A stretch of DNA of 64,000 bases from JALYNX01 sp963780755 (GTDB lineage: Bacteria; Actinomycetota; Acidimicrobiia; Spongiisociales; ZC4RG35), in contig CAWACX010000002.1 of assembly GCA_963780755.1 (NCBI GenBank), forward strand, positions 868,001-932,000, given 5' to 3'. The position numbers were made by a program, and so were the translations under genes. The notes beneath the pieces were generated by a model. The model saw only the letters and a program-made list of their open reading frames with translations. It was not told the DNA's origin and searched no databases. Within the stretch, counting starts at the first letter, position 1. Every line of letters begins with the position of its first letter. Shown in pieces: positions 43,168 to 51,122 of the stretch.

Positions 43168-43715
43168 TGTGTGCCTCGGGTGTCAGGCTCGACCTGCATC
43201 ACGGCGATCTCCTGCCAGTCGACGGTGGGGAACGGGAAGAGCCCGGTGACACTGTTATGGGAGAACGTGAGCTCGATGCCGATGTAATCCATGGTGGGTG
43301 GTACCCGGTCCCTCCCGGACGCGGCCCACGGGCACGTGTTGTCACATCCCAGGGCATTGAGCGGCGAGTTGCAATGGAGGCCGCCGGTTGGGGAGTACTC
43401 GTTGATCGATCCCACGACTGGTTGACCTGCCCCGTCGGCTTTGAAGATTCGGACCGTCTCCAGGTCGCCGAATCGAAGGTTGCACGCGGCCTCCTCTATG
43501 GCCTCCAGGATCAGGTCATCGGCGTCGACCGTGCCGTTGTCGAAGTCGGCTGCGGCGGCTCCCGTGCGCGCTCCCTCTCGGGCGGCATTGGTGACGGTGA
43601 GGTAGTCGACCACCAGGAACCCGATCTCGGAGAGGCCAATCGCGAGCATGATGAGCACCGGAAGAATCAGCCCCACCTCGACCAGCGACGCGCCGCGGTC
43701 CCGGACTCGTCTCAT
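43164..43715 (-). CDS. TadE-like minor pseudopilin, cassette C, second
   Basis: 183 aa, the same length as its cassette B counterpart. N-terminus DRGASLVEVGLILPVLIML, then FLVVDYLTVTNAAREGART; later LETVRIFKADGAGQPVVGS and SVTGLFPFPTVDWQE, ending with a terminal VEPDTRGTQ nearly identical to copy B. Coupled by ATGA to both neighbours. Confidence 0.85.
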   Translation of the reverse strand: MRRVRDRGASLVEVGLILPVLIMLAIGLSEIGFLVVDYLTVTNAAREGARTGAAAADFDNGTVDADDLILEAIEEAACNLRFGDLETVRIFKADGAGQPVVGSINEYSPTGGLHCNSPLNALGCDNTCPWAASGRDRVPPTMDYIGIELTFSHNSVTGLFPFPTVDWQEIAVMQVEPDTRGTQ

Positions 43716-44284
43716 GATTCGAAGACCTGAGGTTCGATCTGGAAGTCGGTGGCCGTGGTGAAGTCAGTCGAGGGGACGAAATAGCCGGTCAGCCAGTCGT
43801 GTGTGAACTGGACCTCGACGCCAATCCGGTCGAGGGTGGGCGCCTCCACGTCGCGATCGGCCGGATCCCAATTGGGCACCATGTAGCTATCTCGGAACGG
43901 CTCGGGGCACGGGCTCCAGTCACAACAGCCGACCAGGATGTTGCCCGGTGAGTTGTCGCTGCAGTCCGATCCCGGGGCGTAGGTGTAGTTCTGCGACTCG
44001 CCTCCGGCAGCGGCCTCGAACACTCGGATCCGCATCCCATTGGCGATGCCGGCCGGCGCCAGGGTGCGCTCGATGTCACGGAGTATCTGGATATCCGCTC
44101 TCGGGTCGTCTCCGTAGGTCGCCCCGGCCCGTGCCCCTTCCCTTGCCGCGTGGCTGACCGAGAGCCAGTCCTTGAAGGCGAGCCCGAGCTCGACCACTGC
44201 GAAGAGGGCGAGGAACAACAGCCCATAGACCAACGCTGCTTCGACGAGGGTGGCGCCGCGCTCTCCGTTGTCCGACTTCTTCAT
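43712..44284 (-). CDS. TadE-like minor pseudopilin, cassette C, first
   Basis: About 190 aa from ATG 44284, preferred over TTG 44305 because it follows AAGGGCGAA. N-terminus GERGATLVEAALVYGLLFL, then KDWLSVSHAAREGARAGATY. The body has MRIRVFEAAAGG, the cysteine segment GCCDWSPCPEPFRDSY and VQFTHDWLTGYFVP, ending QIEPQVFES. It is the paralogue of the first TadE of cassette B. An inverted repeat lies just upstream. Confidence 0.85.
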   Translation of the reverse strand: MKKSDNGERGATLVEAALVYGLLFLALFAVVELGLAFKDWLSVSHAAREGARAGATYGDDPRADIQILRDIERTLAPAGIANGMRIRVFEAAAGGESQNYTYAPGSDCSDNSPGNILVGCCDWSPCPEPFRDSYMVPNWDPADRDVEAPTLDRIGVEVQFTHDWLTGYFVPSTDFTTATDFQIEPQVFES

Positions 44285-44306
44285 TTCGCCCTTAATCGAA
44301 CTCAAA

Positions 44307-44339
44307 CCACACTCTGCGATGAAAAACTACAGAGAGTGG
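44307..44339 (-). promoter_or_regulatory. Imperfect 10-bp inverted repeat upstream of Tad cassette C
   Basis: Arms at 44307-44316 and 44330-44339 pair at nine of ten positions around a 13-nt loop. In the RNA of the cassette it would form a hairpin 23 nt before ATG 44284. It could be an operator or an attenuator. The following bases (TTTGAG) are a weak terminator tail at best. Confidence 0.35.
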
Positions 44340-44422
44340 TCGAACTGCGGGTACAGGCTAGGGCTGGAGCAGGAGAGGACAAGGGGCGGTTTGGCGATTT
44401 TCGACCGGTCTAGTCCCTGGAG

Positions 44423-45181
44423 TCAGGCCTCCAAGAGCCGACGGTTCTTGACCTTGGCCCTCAGGTAGTCGGTGTTCAGGGTGGCGATGAAGTCGATGGA
44501 GATCGACTTGGGGCACGCCTTCTCGCACTCCCCGTGGTTGGTGCAGGACCCGAAATAGCCCTCCATCACCTCGACCATGCGCTCCACCCGGGACCAGCGC
44601 TCGGCCTGACCCTGGGGGAGCAGCCCGAGATGGCTCACCTTGGCCGCGGTGAAGAGGTTGGCCGCGCCGTTGGGGCAGGCGGCCACGCATGCCCCGCACC
44701 CGATGCACGCCGCGGCGTCGAAGGCGATGTCGGCGATCGGTTTCGGGATCGGGATCTGGTTGGCCTCCGGGGCCGAGCCGGTGTCGACCGAGATGTACCC
44801 GCCGGCCTCGATGATCCTGTCGAATGAGGAACGGTCGACCACCAGGTCCCGGATCAGTGGGAACCCGGCGGCCCGCCAGGGCTCGACCGTGATCGTCGCC
44901 CCGTCCTCGAATTTCCGCATGTGCAGCTGGCAGGTGGCGGTGCCCGGCTGCGGACCGTGCGCCTGGCCGTCGATCATCACGCCGCAGCTGCCACAGATCC
45001 CCTCCCGGCAGTCATGGTCGAAGGCGACAGGCTCCTCGCCTTGGGTGAGGAGCCTCTCATTGAGGACATCGAGCATCTCGAGGAAAGACATCTCCTCGGA
45101 GATGCCGTCGACCTGATAGGTCTCGAACCCTCCCGGCGCATCGGGCCCGACCTGTCGCCATACCTGGAGGACGAGGTTCAC
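44423..45181 (-). CDS. sdhB: Succinate dehydrogenase iron-sulfur subunit
   Basis: The protein has 252 aa from GTG 45181, overlapping the sdhA stop by GTGA. The N-terminal plant-type ferredoxin domain binds the 2Fe-2S cluster (C58, C63, C66 in CREGICGSC, and C84). The C-terminal domain has CIGCGACVAACPNG for 4Fe-4S and CTNHGECEKACPKSI for 3Fe-4S. It passes electrons from the flavoprotein SdhA to the quinone site at SdhC. It is the third gene of sdhC-sdhA-sdhB. Confidence 0.95.
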   Translation of the reverse strand: MNLVLQVWRQVGPDAPGGFETYQVDGISEEMSFLEMLDVLNERLLTQGEEPVAFDHDCREGICGSCGVMIDGQAHGPQPGTATCQLHMRKFEDGATITVEPWRAAGFPLIRDLVVDRSSFDRIIEAGGYISVDTGSAPEANQIPIPKPIADIAFDAAACIGCGACVAACPNGAANLFTAAKVSHLGLLPQGQAERWSRVERMVEVMEGYFGSCTNHGECEKACPKSISIDFIATLNTDYLRAKVKNRRLLEA

Positions 45182-47100
45182 TTGTAGCTCCGGGCGGTGG
45201 GGGTCACCGACTCGAAGTCGAGCTCTTCGACGGCGACATCCGGCTGAGCAGGATCGCCGGTCCACTCCCACGCCGCGACATGGGCGAAGTTGGCGTCGTC
45301 CCGCATCGCCTCACCTTCCTCGGTCTGGTGCTCCTCTCTGAAGTGCCCACCGCATGACTCTTCGCGCCGAAGGGCGTCGAGGCACATCACCTGGGCGAGC
45401 TCGAAGAAGTCATCGACCCGGCCTGCTCGCTCCAGGCTCTGATTCAGCGACTCGGAATCTCCCAGGACCCGGGCATCGGTGCGGAACTCCTCGTAGAGAG
45501 CAGGGATGTCGGAGAGCGCCTTCTGCAGGCTGGCCTCACTGCGGGCCATGCCGCACTCGTCGAACATGATCTTCCCCAGCTGCCGGTGATACCAATCAAC
45601 GGACCGGGTCCCACTTTTCGCCAGGTACCCCTCGACTCGTTCCGTGACCTCGCCCTCGATCGTCGTGAACGCCGGGTCGTTTGCCGGCACCGGATCGGTG
45701 TTCAGCCACCCGGACAGGTAGTCGCCGATGGTGTAGGGGAGAACGAAGTAGCCGTCGGCGAGGCCCTGCATCAACGCCGACGCCCCGAGCCGGTTCGCTC
45801 CGTGGTCCGAGAAGTTGGCCTCGCCGATCGCGTAGAGGCCGGGCACGGTGGTCATCAGGTTGTAATCGACCCAGAGCCCACCCATGGTGTAGTGCGGGGC
45901 CGGGTAGATCCGCATCGGGGCCTGGTAGGGGTCCTCATCGGTGATCCGCTGGTACATCTCGAAGAGGTTGCCGTAACGCTCCTCGATCACGTTGCGGCCC
46001 AAGCGGTCGACGGCCTTGCCGAAGTCGAGGTAGACGCCGTTCTTGAGGGGGCCGACGCCGAGGCCGCTGTCGACCATCCTCTTGGAGACCCGAGAGGCAA
46101 CGTCGCGGGGGACCAGGTTCCCGAACGCCGGGTACATCCGCTCCAGGTAATAGTCACGCTCTGGCTCCGGGATCGAGTCAGCCGACCGGGACTCGTTCGG
46201 GTCCTTGGGCACCCAGATCCGGCCGTCGTTGCGCAGCGACTCGGACATCAGGGTCAGCTTCGACTGGAACTCATCGGATGCCGGGATGCAGGTGGGGTGG
46301 ATCTGCGTGAAGCACGGGTTGGCGAATGCGGCTCCCCGGCGGTGTGCGCGCCAGATGGCGGTCACATTCGATGCTTTGGCGTTGGTGGAGAGGAAGAAGA
46401 CGTTCGAGTAGCCACCGGTGGCCAGGACCACGGCATGGCCCGAGTGGCTGGTGACCGATCCGGTGACCAGGTCACGGGCCACGATTCCCACTGCCCGACC
46501 CTCCTTCACCACGACGTCGAGCATCTCGGAGCGGGTGTGGAGCTTGACCATGCCGGCGTCGACCTGGCGCATGAGTGCCTGGTAGGCGCCGAGGAGCAAT
46601 TGCTGCCCGGTCTGGCCCCTGGAGTAGAAGGTCCGTGACACCTGCGTTCCACCGAAAGACCGGGTGTCGAGGAGCCCGCCGTACTCTCGTGCGAAGGGGA
46701 CACCCTGTGCCGTCGCCTGGTCGATGATGTTCACCGAGAGCTCGGCGAGGCGGTACACATTGGCTTCCCGGCTCCGATAGTCGCCGCCCTTGATCGTGTC
46801 GTAGAACAGGCGGTGGACCGAGTCGCCGTCGTTGCGATAGTTCTTGGCAGCGTTGATCCCACCCTGCGCTGCGATCGAGTGTGCCCGGCGCGGGCTGTCG
46901 TGGAAGGTGAATACCTCGACGTCGTACCCGAGCTCGGCCAGGCTGGAAGCCGCCGATGCCCCGGCAAGGCCGGTCCCGACGATCAGGATCTTGAACTTCC
47001 GCTTGTTCGCCGGGTTCACCAGCTTCACCGAGAACTTGTGGTTTTCCCACTTGTCCTCGATGGCGCCGGCCGGCACCTGCGGGTCGAGGCCAACTGTCAT
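45178..47100 (-). CDS. sdhA: Succinate dehydrogenase flavoprotein subunit
   Basis: The 640-aa protein contains the FAD motif IVGTGLAGASAASSLAELG and, after it, RRAHSIAAQGGINAA with the histidine used for covalent FAD. Later parts are VVLATGGYSNVF, FTQIHPTCIPAS with substrate residues, the segment HYTMGGLWVDYN, and SDHGANRLGASALMQGLADG. At 640 aa it belongs to the longer B. subtilis/Mycobacterium Sdh1-like group, which pairs with a single five-helix cytochrome b. It oxidises succinate to fumarate at the membrane. sdhC ends 5 bp upstream. Confidence 0.95.
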   Translation of the reverse strand: MTVGLDPQVPAGAIEDKWENHKFSVKLVNPANKRKFKILIVGTGLAGASAASSLAELGYDVEVFTFHDSPRRAHSIAAQGGINAAKNYRNDGDSVHRLFYDTIKGGDYRSREANVYRLAELSVNIIDQATAQGVPFAREYGGLLDTRSFGGTQVSRTFYSRGQTGQQLLLGAYQALMRQVDAGMVKLHTRSEMLDVVVKEGRAVGIVARDLVTGSVTSHSGHAVVLATGGYSNVFFLSTNAKASNVTAIWRAHRRGAAFANPCFTQIHPTCIPASDEFQSKLTLMSESLRNDGRIWVPKDPNESRSADSIPEPERDYYLERMYPAFGNLVPRDVASRVSKRMVDSGLGVGPLKNGVYLDFGKAVDRLGRNVIEERYGNLFEMYQRITDEDPYQAPMRIYPAPHYTMGGLWVDYNLMTTVPGLYAIGEANFSDHGANRLGASALMQGLADGYFVLPYTIGDYLSGWLNTDPVPANDPAFTTIEGEVTERVEGYLAKSGTRSVDWYHRQLGKIMFDECGMARSEASLQKALSDIPALYEEFRTDARVLGDSESLNQSLERAGRVDDFFELAQVMCLDALRREESCGGHFREEHQTEEGEAMRDDANFAHVAAWEWTGDPAQPDVAVEELDFESVTPTARSYK

Positions 47101-47104
47101 CGGC

Positions 47105-47833
47105 TCACTCCACGAACCCGAACAGGACCGCGAGCGGCATGATGGCGTTGCCCACGGTCACCAGCACGGCGAGCCCGACTGCGAAGTACCTGCGGGCCGC
47201 GTTGTAGCTGGGGTGGTTGAGCCCGACGCTCTGGAACATGGACCAGGCGCCGTGATAGAGGTGGATCCCGAGGCACACCATCGAGATCACGTAGAAGATC
47301 GTGACCGGGGCCCGGCTGAAGGTCGCGACGAAGTTGGCGTAGACCTCGCCGCGGGCCCAGGTCTCCGGGGCCACCGGCTGGATGCCCCAGGTGAGGTCGG
47401 CGAGGTGGAAGAGGAGGAAGGCGAAGAAGATGACCCCGCTCCAACGCATGGTCCGGCTGGCATAACTGGCGGCGACGTAGTGCCGGGGCCCCTGGTAGCC
47501 CTCGGGCCGGGCCCGCCGGTTCATGATCGTCAACGAGTAGGCGGCGTGGATGTGGAGCAGGAACGCGATTATGAGACCGGTGCGCATGATCCAGAGCACC
47601 ACGTGCTCCGGAGCGAACGGCACGAGCAACTGGCGCAGTGCCTCGGCGTAGACATCGATGTCGGGGATGCCGTCGACGTCGGGAAGGAAGATCTTCCAGT
47701 TGCCGACCATGTGGGCCAGCACGAAGCCGATGATGGCGATCCCGGTGATTGCCATGACCCACTTCTTGCCGATCGCCGATCCATAGAAAGCGAGCGGCCA
47801 GGGGAGTCTTTTCTTCTCGAGCGTGGTCGCCAC
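47105..47833 (-). CDS. sdhC: Succinate dehydrogenase cytochrome b subunit
   Basis: This 242-aa membrane protein has five helices, as in the B. subtilis-type SdhC with two hemes. Histidines on the helices (LAHMVGNWKIFL, FLLHIHAAYSL, RHYVAASYAS, FHLADLTWG, LGIHLYHGAWS) are at the places expected for heme ligands. It anchors SdhAB and reduces the quinone. First gene of the operon. GTG 47833 has CATAAT 9 nt upstream. Confidence 0.92.
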   Translation of the reverse strand: MATTLEKKRLPWPLAFYGSAIGKKWVMAITGIAIIGFVLAHMVGNWKIFLPDVDGIPDIDVYAEALRQLLVPFAPEHVVLWIMRTGLIIAFLLHIHAAYSLTIMNRRARPEGYQGPRHYVAASYASRTMRWSGVIFFAFLLFHLADLTWGIQPVAPETWARGEVYANFVATFSRAPVTIFYVISMVCLGIHLYHGAWSMFQSVGLNHPSYNAARRYFAVGLAVLVTVGNAIMPLAVLFGFVE

Positions 47834-47922
47834 GGCTACCCCATTATGGCAAGCCGGCCGCTCCAGCCGACTTCAGGCCCGTCAAGTGCCCACGCGCCCT
47901 TGACGGCGCGCGCGGCTAGTCG

Positions 47923-47928
47923 TAATCT
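47923..47928 (+). promoter_or_regulatory. Putative -10 box of whiB
   Basis: TAATCT, about 7 nt before the palindrome, would place the transcription start inside the palindrome at about 47935, giving a 28-nt leader with GAGGAGA ahead of ATG 47963. Confidence 0.4.
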
Positions 47929-47932
47929 CAAA

Positions 47933-47946
47933 CGTGTAATTACACG
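47933..47946. promoter_or_regulatory. Perfect 14-bp palindrome, probable operator of whiB
   Basis: CGTGTAATTACACG is perfectly self-complementary, AT-rich in a GC-rich genome, and overlaps the predicted transcription start 16 bp ahead of the whiB ATG. This is the typical place for a repressor, perhaps WhiB itself or a TetR/GntR-type dimer. Confidence 0.5.
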
Positions 47947-47962
47947 GTTGTGAGGAGACCTG

Positions 47963-48238
47963 ATGAAGAGCAAGCTCATCGAAGCGTTAGCGATAGGTGA
48001 GCTCTCCTGGCAGGACTACGCCAATTGCCGTGGTGCCGATGCCGACCTGTTCTTCCCCGAGCGCGGAGCTTCCACCCGGAAGGCGAAGTCGATCTGCGCA
48101 GCCTGTGAGGTGAAGGTGGAGTGTCTCGACTACGCCGTCGACATGGGCGAGAAGTTCGGCATCTGGGGCGGTCTCAGTGAGAGAGAGCGCCGGCGGGTTC
48201 GCCGGGAGCGTGCCGTCCGCGAGCGCAAGGTCGGTTAG
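47963..48238 (+). CDS. WhiB-family redox-sensing transcriptional regulator
   Basis: The 91-aa protein has the four cluster cysteines of the Wbl family: C22 (NCRG), C45 and C48 (ICAACEV) and C54 (VECLDYA), followed by the turn GIWGGLSERERR and a basic C-terminal helix for DNA contact. Wbl proteins carry an NO/O2-sensitive [4Fe-4S] cluster and bind sigma factor region 4. Its presence is strong evidence for an actinobacterium. GAGGAG lies 6 nt before ATG 47963. The stop abuts the opposing bpa stop. Confidence 0.95.
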   Translation: MKSKLIEALAIGELSWQDYANCRGADADLFFPERGASTRKAKSICAACEVKVECLDYAVDMGEKFGIWGGLSERERRRVRRERAVRERKVG

Positions 48239-48700
48239 TCACAGGTAGAGCCCTGACTGATCGTCGGGAGCCGGTTCTCCGGGTCCCAACGGTGTGCGTT
48301 TCTGCATCTCCGCCAATTGGCTCTGGGCGGCCATCTGCTGCGACCACAGCGAGGCCTGGATCCCGTGGAACAAGCCCTCCAGCCATCCGATCAACTGTGC
48401 CTGGGCGATCCGGATCCCTGCCTCGGTGACCGTCTCGTCGAGCGGGACCATGATCTCGTCGAACTCGTCGAGGAGGTCCTGTGACAGGACTTCCCGCAAC
48501 TCGTCGAGCGTGCGGGCGTGGACCTCGGCGAGGCGCTTACGACCTGCTTCGTCCAAGGGCGCCTGCCGGACCTCGTCCAGCATGGCGCGCGTCATGGCGG
48601 CGATCCGGATCAGCTTCGTCGGCTGGGAGACCGGCGGCTGTGGGCCGTCTTCCTGAGATGGGGGAGATTCGACCTGGTCGGGTTGCACTGAGTCTTCCAT
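48239..48700 (-). CDS. bpa: Bacterial proteasome activator Bpa (DUF2587)
   Basis: This 153-aa helical protein has the DUF2587 core: KLIRIAAMTRAMLDEVRQA, then VLSQDLLDEFDEIMVPL and AQAQLIGWLEGLFHGIQA. The C-terminus GLYL matches the GxYL docking motif by which Bpa opens the 20S proteasome gate without ATP. The N-terminal ~25 residues are acidic and Pro/Gln-rich, probably disordered. Its presence implies a 20S proteasome elsewhere. TAGTCT lies 9 nt ahead of ATG 48700. Confidence 0.92.
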   Translation of the reverse strand: MEDSVQPDQVESPPSQEDGPQPPVSQPTKLIRIAAMTRAMLDEVRQAPLDEAGRKRLAEVHARTLDELREVLSQDLLDEFDEIMVPLDETVTEAGIRIAQAQLIGWLEGLFHGIQASLWSQQMAAQSQLAEMQKRTPLGPGEPAPDDQSGLYL

Positions 48701-48709
48701 TCGGTGCTC

Positions 48710-48715
48710 AGACTA
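48710..48715 (-). promoter_or_regulatory. Putative -10 box of bpa
   Basis: On the minus strand TAGTCT lies 9 nt before ATG 48700; leaderless pattern. Confidence 0.4.
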
Positions 48716-48743
48716 TTAGCCCCGTCGTGCCAGCCTGACTGCG

Positions 48744-49334
48744 GTGAGAGCGGCCCTCGTCTTCGCTGCTGCGTACACGGTGGCTCTCTTCGTCTACGGG
48801 CACGCGGTCGACAGCCCTCTGACCAATGTCTACACGGGGATCAACCTCCTGATGCTGGCCTTCTTCGCCGTGCTCGACCGCTGGGCCCGGTTCCCGTCGG
48901 CTGTCTGGTGGGGGATCGCCCTCGTCGGTCTGGGGAACATGCTGGGCGGTGTCCTCCTCGTCGACGGGGAGCCGCTCTACATGGCCCAAGTGCTGGGGCC
49001 GATCCGATACGACAAGGTCTTCCACGCCGCTGCCGCCTTCGTCTGCCTCTTCGTTGCGTGGGCCGCGGTCCAACGTTGGGCCGGCGACGGACGCCATTTC
49101 GGCGGGATGTTGTTCATCACCTTCCTGGCGACCATGGGCGGCGGGGCGGCAGTCGAGATCGCCGAGCTCATCGGCGCCTCGGTGAGCGACGTGAACGTCG
49201 GCGACTACGCGAACAACGCCCTGGACCTGGTGGCCAACGCAATCGGGGCCGCGATAGGCGTGGTGGTGGTTCTCGTCGCCACCGCCCGCACCGTGCCTAC
49301 TGCTGAGCCATCTCCCCCAGCCGCTCCCGGGTGA
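48744..49334 (+). CDS. DUF2238-like polytopic membrane protein
   Basis: The 196-aa protein from GTG 48744 has about six membrane helices with conserved polar motifs YDKVFHAAAAF (His on a helix), GGGAAVEIAELIG and GDYANNALDLVANAIGA. The last motif is typical of the DUF2238/YjdF group, where aspartates and asparagines line the membrane core. Function unknown. Its last 38 bp overlap the end of the opposing transglutaminase gene. Confidence 0.75.
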   Translation: MRAALVFAAAYTVALFVYGHAVDSPLTNVYTGINLLMLAFFAVLDRWARFPSAVWWGIALVGLGNMLGGVLLVDGEPLYMAQVLGPIRYDKVFHAAAAFVCLFVAWAAVQRWAGDGRHFGGMLFITFLATMGGGAAVEIAELIGASVSDVNVGDYANNALDLVANAIGAAIGVVVVLVATARTVPTAEPSPPAAPG

Positions 49335-50169
49335 TCTGAACCCTGACCCCCAGGGCGTGCGCCGCCATGCCGTGATACACGCCGCGCAACGGCATCACAT
49401 CTTCGTAGTCACGGCCGTGCCCGATCTTGATGTGGAGCTCACCGGCCCGCTGGTGGTTGGTTGGGTCCAGCGCCCACCAGCCGAACCCCGGAATCAGCAC
49501 CTCGACCCAGGCATGGGTCTGGATTTCCACTTCGGGGTCGGTCGGGGTGACGGCCACGGTCTGATCGCTGGCATACAGATAGCCCGACACGTAACGAGCC
49601 GGGATTCCGGCGCTGCGGTACATGGCGATTGCGAGATGGGCGAAGTCCTGGCACACGCCTTTGCCCTGGTCCAGGACGTCGGAGATGTCCATACCGACGA
49701 AGGTCGCGCCCGGCGCGTAGGAGAGAACGGCCCCGACCGATTCCTGGATCTGGGTCACCGCATCGATGGCCCCTTCCGCATTTCCGATCACCTCGGCGGC
49801 CATCGAGCTGATCGCACCGTCCCATCGGGCGTGCGGGGAGGGCAGCAGGTACTCGGTGTGACCCGGGGCCACGCCCCGATAGTCGGCAAGGGCGACCTCC
49901 TCTTCGGGCGCCGGGTGGGCCCTGGTCTCCACGGTGGACTCGGCGAAGACCCGGAGCGTCGTGTGCGGGGAGAGGATGGCGAACTCGTCGACACGGGTGC
50001 CCCAATAGTCGGCGTAGTAGTGGGCCGGAGTGCCGGGCTCGACTTCCACGCGATAGGAGATGAGGGTTTGGGTCTCGGTGTTGGCGGGGCATGCCCGGAG
50101 CAAGTTGTGGGACTCGGTCACTGCCTCGTCGTAGACGAACTCGTTTGCGTAGCGAATCTCGAGACGCAT
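49297..50169 (-). CDS. Transglutaminase-like cysteine protease family protein
   Basis: The 290-aa protein has the catalytic triad C173 (GKGVCQDFAHLA), H219 (THAWVEV) and D235 (WALDPTN), preceded by the N-terminal beta-domain (YANEFVYDEAV) usual for this bacterial group. The reaction, peptide or isopeptide transfer or hydrolysis, is unknown. It follows the alpha-E protein gene with a 1-nt overlap (ATG 50169). Transglutaminase, alpha-E (DUF403) and permuted ATP-grasp genes form a conserved unit in many bacteria. Confidence 0.9.
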   Translation of the reverse strand: MRLEIRYANEFVYDEAVTESHNLLRACPANTETQTLISYRVEVEPGTPAHYYADYWGTRVDEFAILSPHTTLRVFAESTVETRAHPAPEEEVALADYRGVAPGHTEYLLPSPHARWDGAISSMAAEVIGNAEGAIDAVTQIQESVGAVLSYAPGATFVGMDISDVLDQGKGVCQDFAHLAIAMYRSAGIPARYVSGYLYASDQTVAVTPTDPEVEIQTHAWVEVLIPGFGWWALDPTNHQRAGELHIKIGHGRDYEDVMPLRGVYHGMAAHALGVRVQITRERLGEMAQQ

Positions 50170-51122
50170 CAGGCAGACCGGTAGGCGTGGAGCCGAAGGT
50201 CGGTGCCGCTGCGGAAGAAGTGGGTCTCGACTGCTTCGGCGACCTGGTAGATCTCGACCTGGAGGCTTTCAAGGAACTGGTCCAAGCCTTCGGCGATCGT
50301 TCTCTCGATGTCGCAGTACTCGACGCGGGCGCGGACTCTGCCGATGGCCCGCCCCACTTCCGACTGCTGGATGGGGCCGGCCAGGACCGTCAACTGGTCT
50401 TCGACGGTGCGCAGGCAGTAGAGGACGCTGCGGGGGAAGTCCCGATCGAGGAGCAGATACTCGAGCACCCGGGTCGGGTGCAAGGACGCGTCGTGCGCCT
50501 TGAGATATGCCTCGTATGCCGACACCGACTTCAGGACCGACACCCAGGCGTGGAAGCCCATCCGGGTGTCGCTCTTGCTGAGGCGGGCGTACCTGACAGC
50601 CAGAAGTCGGCAAGTCATCTCTGCCCGTTCCAGCATGAAGCCAAGCACGAAGAACCGATAGCCCTCGTCCCGGGGCATGGTCTGGGCGGCGACTCCGCTG
50701 ATCAACTGGCATTGGCTCTTGACGTCGCGGAAGACTTCGTAGGGTCGGTGGACTACTCGGACCTCCAGGTCGGGTCGCCCCAGATCGAGGTAGAAGCGGT
50801 TGATGGCCTCCCAGAGCTCGGTGGAGATGCGATCCCGGAGGCCTCTCGCGTTCTCCCGCGCCCTGGAGACTGCGGAGTAGATCGAGCCCGGGTTGTCCCG
50901 GTCGGTGACCAAGAACGAGCTGACCTCACCTCCACCCAAGCGACCGTCGAAGGTGGCGTCCAAATACAGGACCTCGAGCAGTTCACTCCACGCGGTCGAC
51001 TCGTCACCGCTCGGCGACTCGAGCAGGTTGTGATAGGTGACGTCGAGCATGCGTGCAGTGTCTTCGGCGCGCTCGACATAGCGGCCCATCCAGGAGAGGT
51101 CTTCAGCGTGGCGCGACAGCAA
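50169..51122 (-). CDS. Alpha-E domain protein (DUF403)
   Basis: The 317-aa, nearly all-helical protein starts at TTG 51122 with LSRHAEDLSWMGRYVERAED, the family hallmark. Later parts include VSRARENARGLRDRIS, FVLGFMLERAEMTCRLLAV and VLEYLLLDRDFPRSV. No catalytic function is known. Its partner in the conserved unit is the circularly permuted ATP-grasp protein, whose last codons overlap this start by 20 bp, and the transglutaminase downstream. Confidence 0.88.
   Translation of the reverse strand: MLSRHAEDLSWMGRYVERAEDTARMLDVTYHNLLESPSGDESTAWSELLEVLYLDATFDGRLGGGEVSSFLVTDRDNPGSIYSAVSRARENARGLRDRISTELWEAINRFYLDLGRPDLEVRVVHRPYEVFRDVKSQCQLISGVAAQTMPRDEGYRFFVLGFMLERAEMTCRLLAVRYARLSKSDTRMGFHAWVSVLKSVSAYEAYLKAHDASLHPTRVLEYLLLDRDFPRSVLYCLRTVEDQLTVLAGPIQQSEVGRAIGRVRARVEYCDIERTIAEGLDQFLESLQVEIYQVAEAVETHFFRSGTDLRLHAYRSA

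Noticed and set aside
38854..44305. Tad cassettes B and C as CRISPR-like or transposon repeats
   Set aside because: The copies are diverged paralogous genes with intact frames. No terminal inverted repeats, transposase or target duplication is visible.
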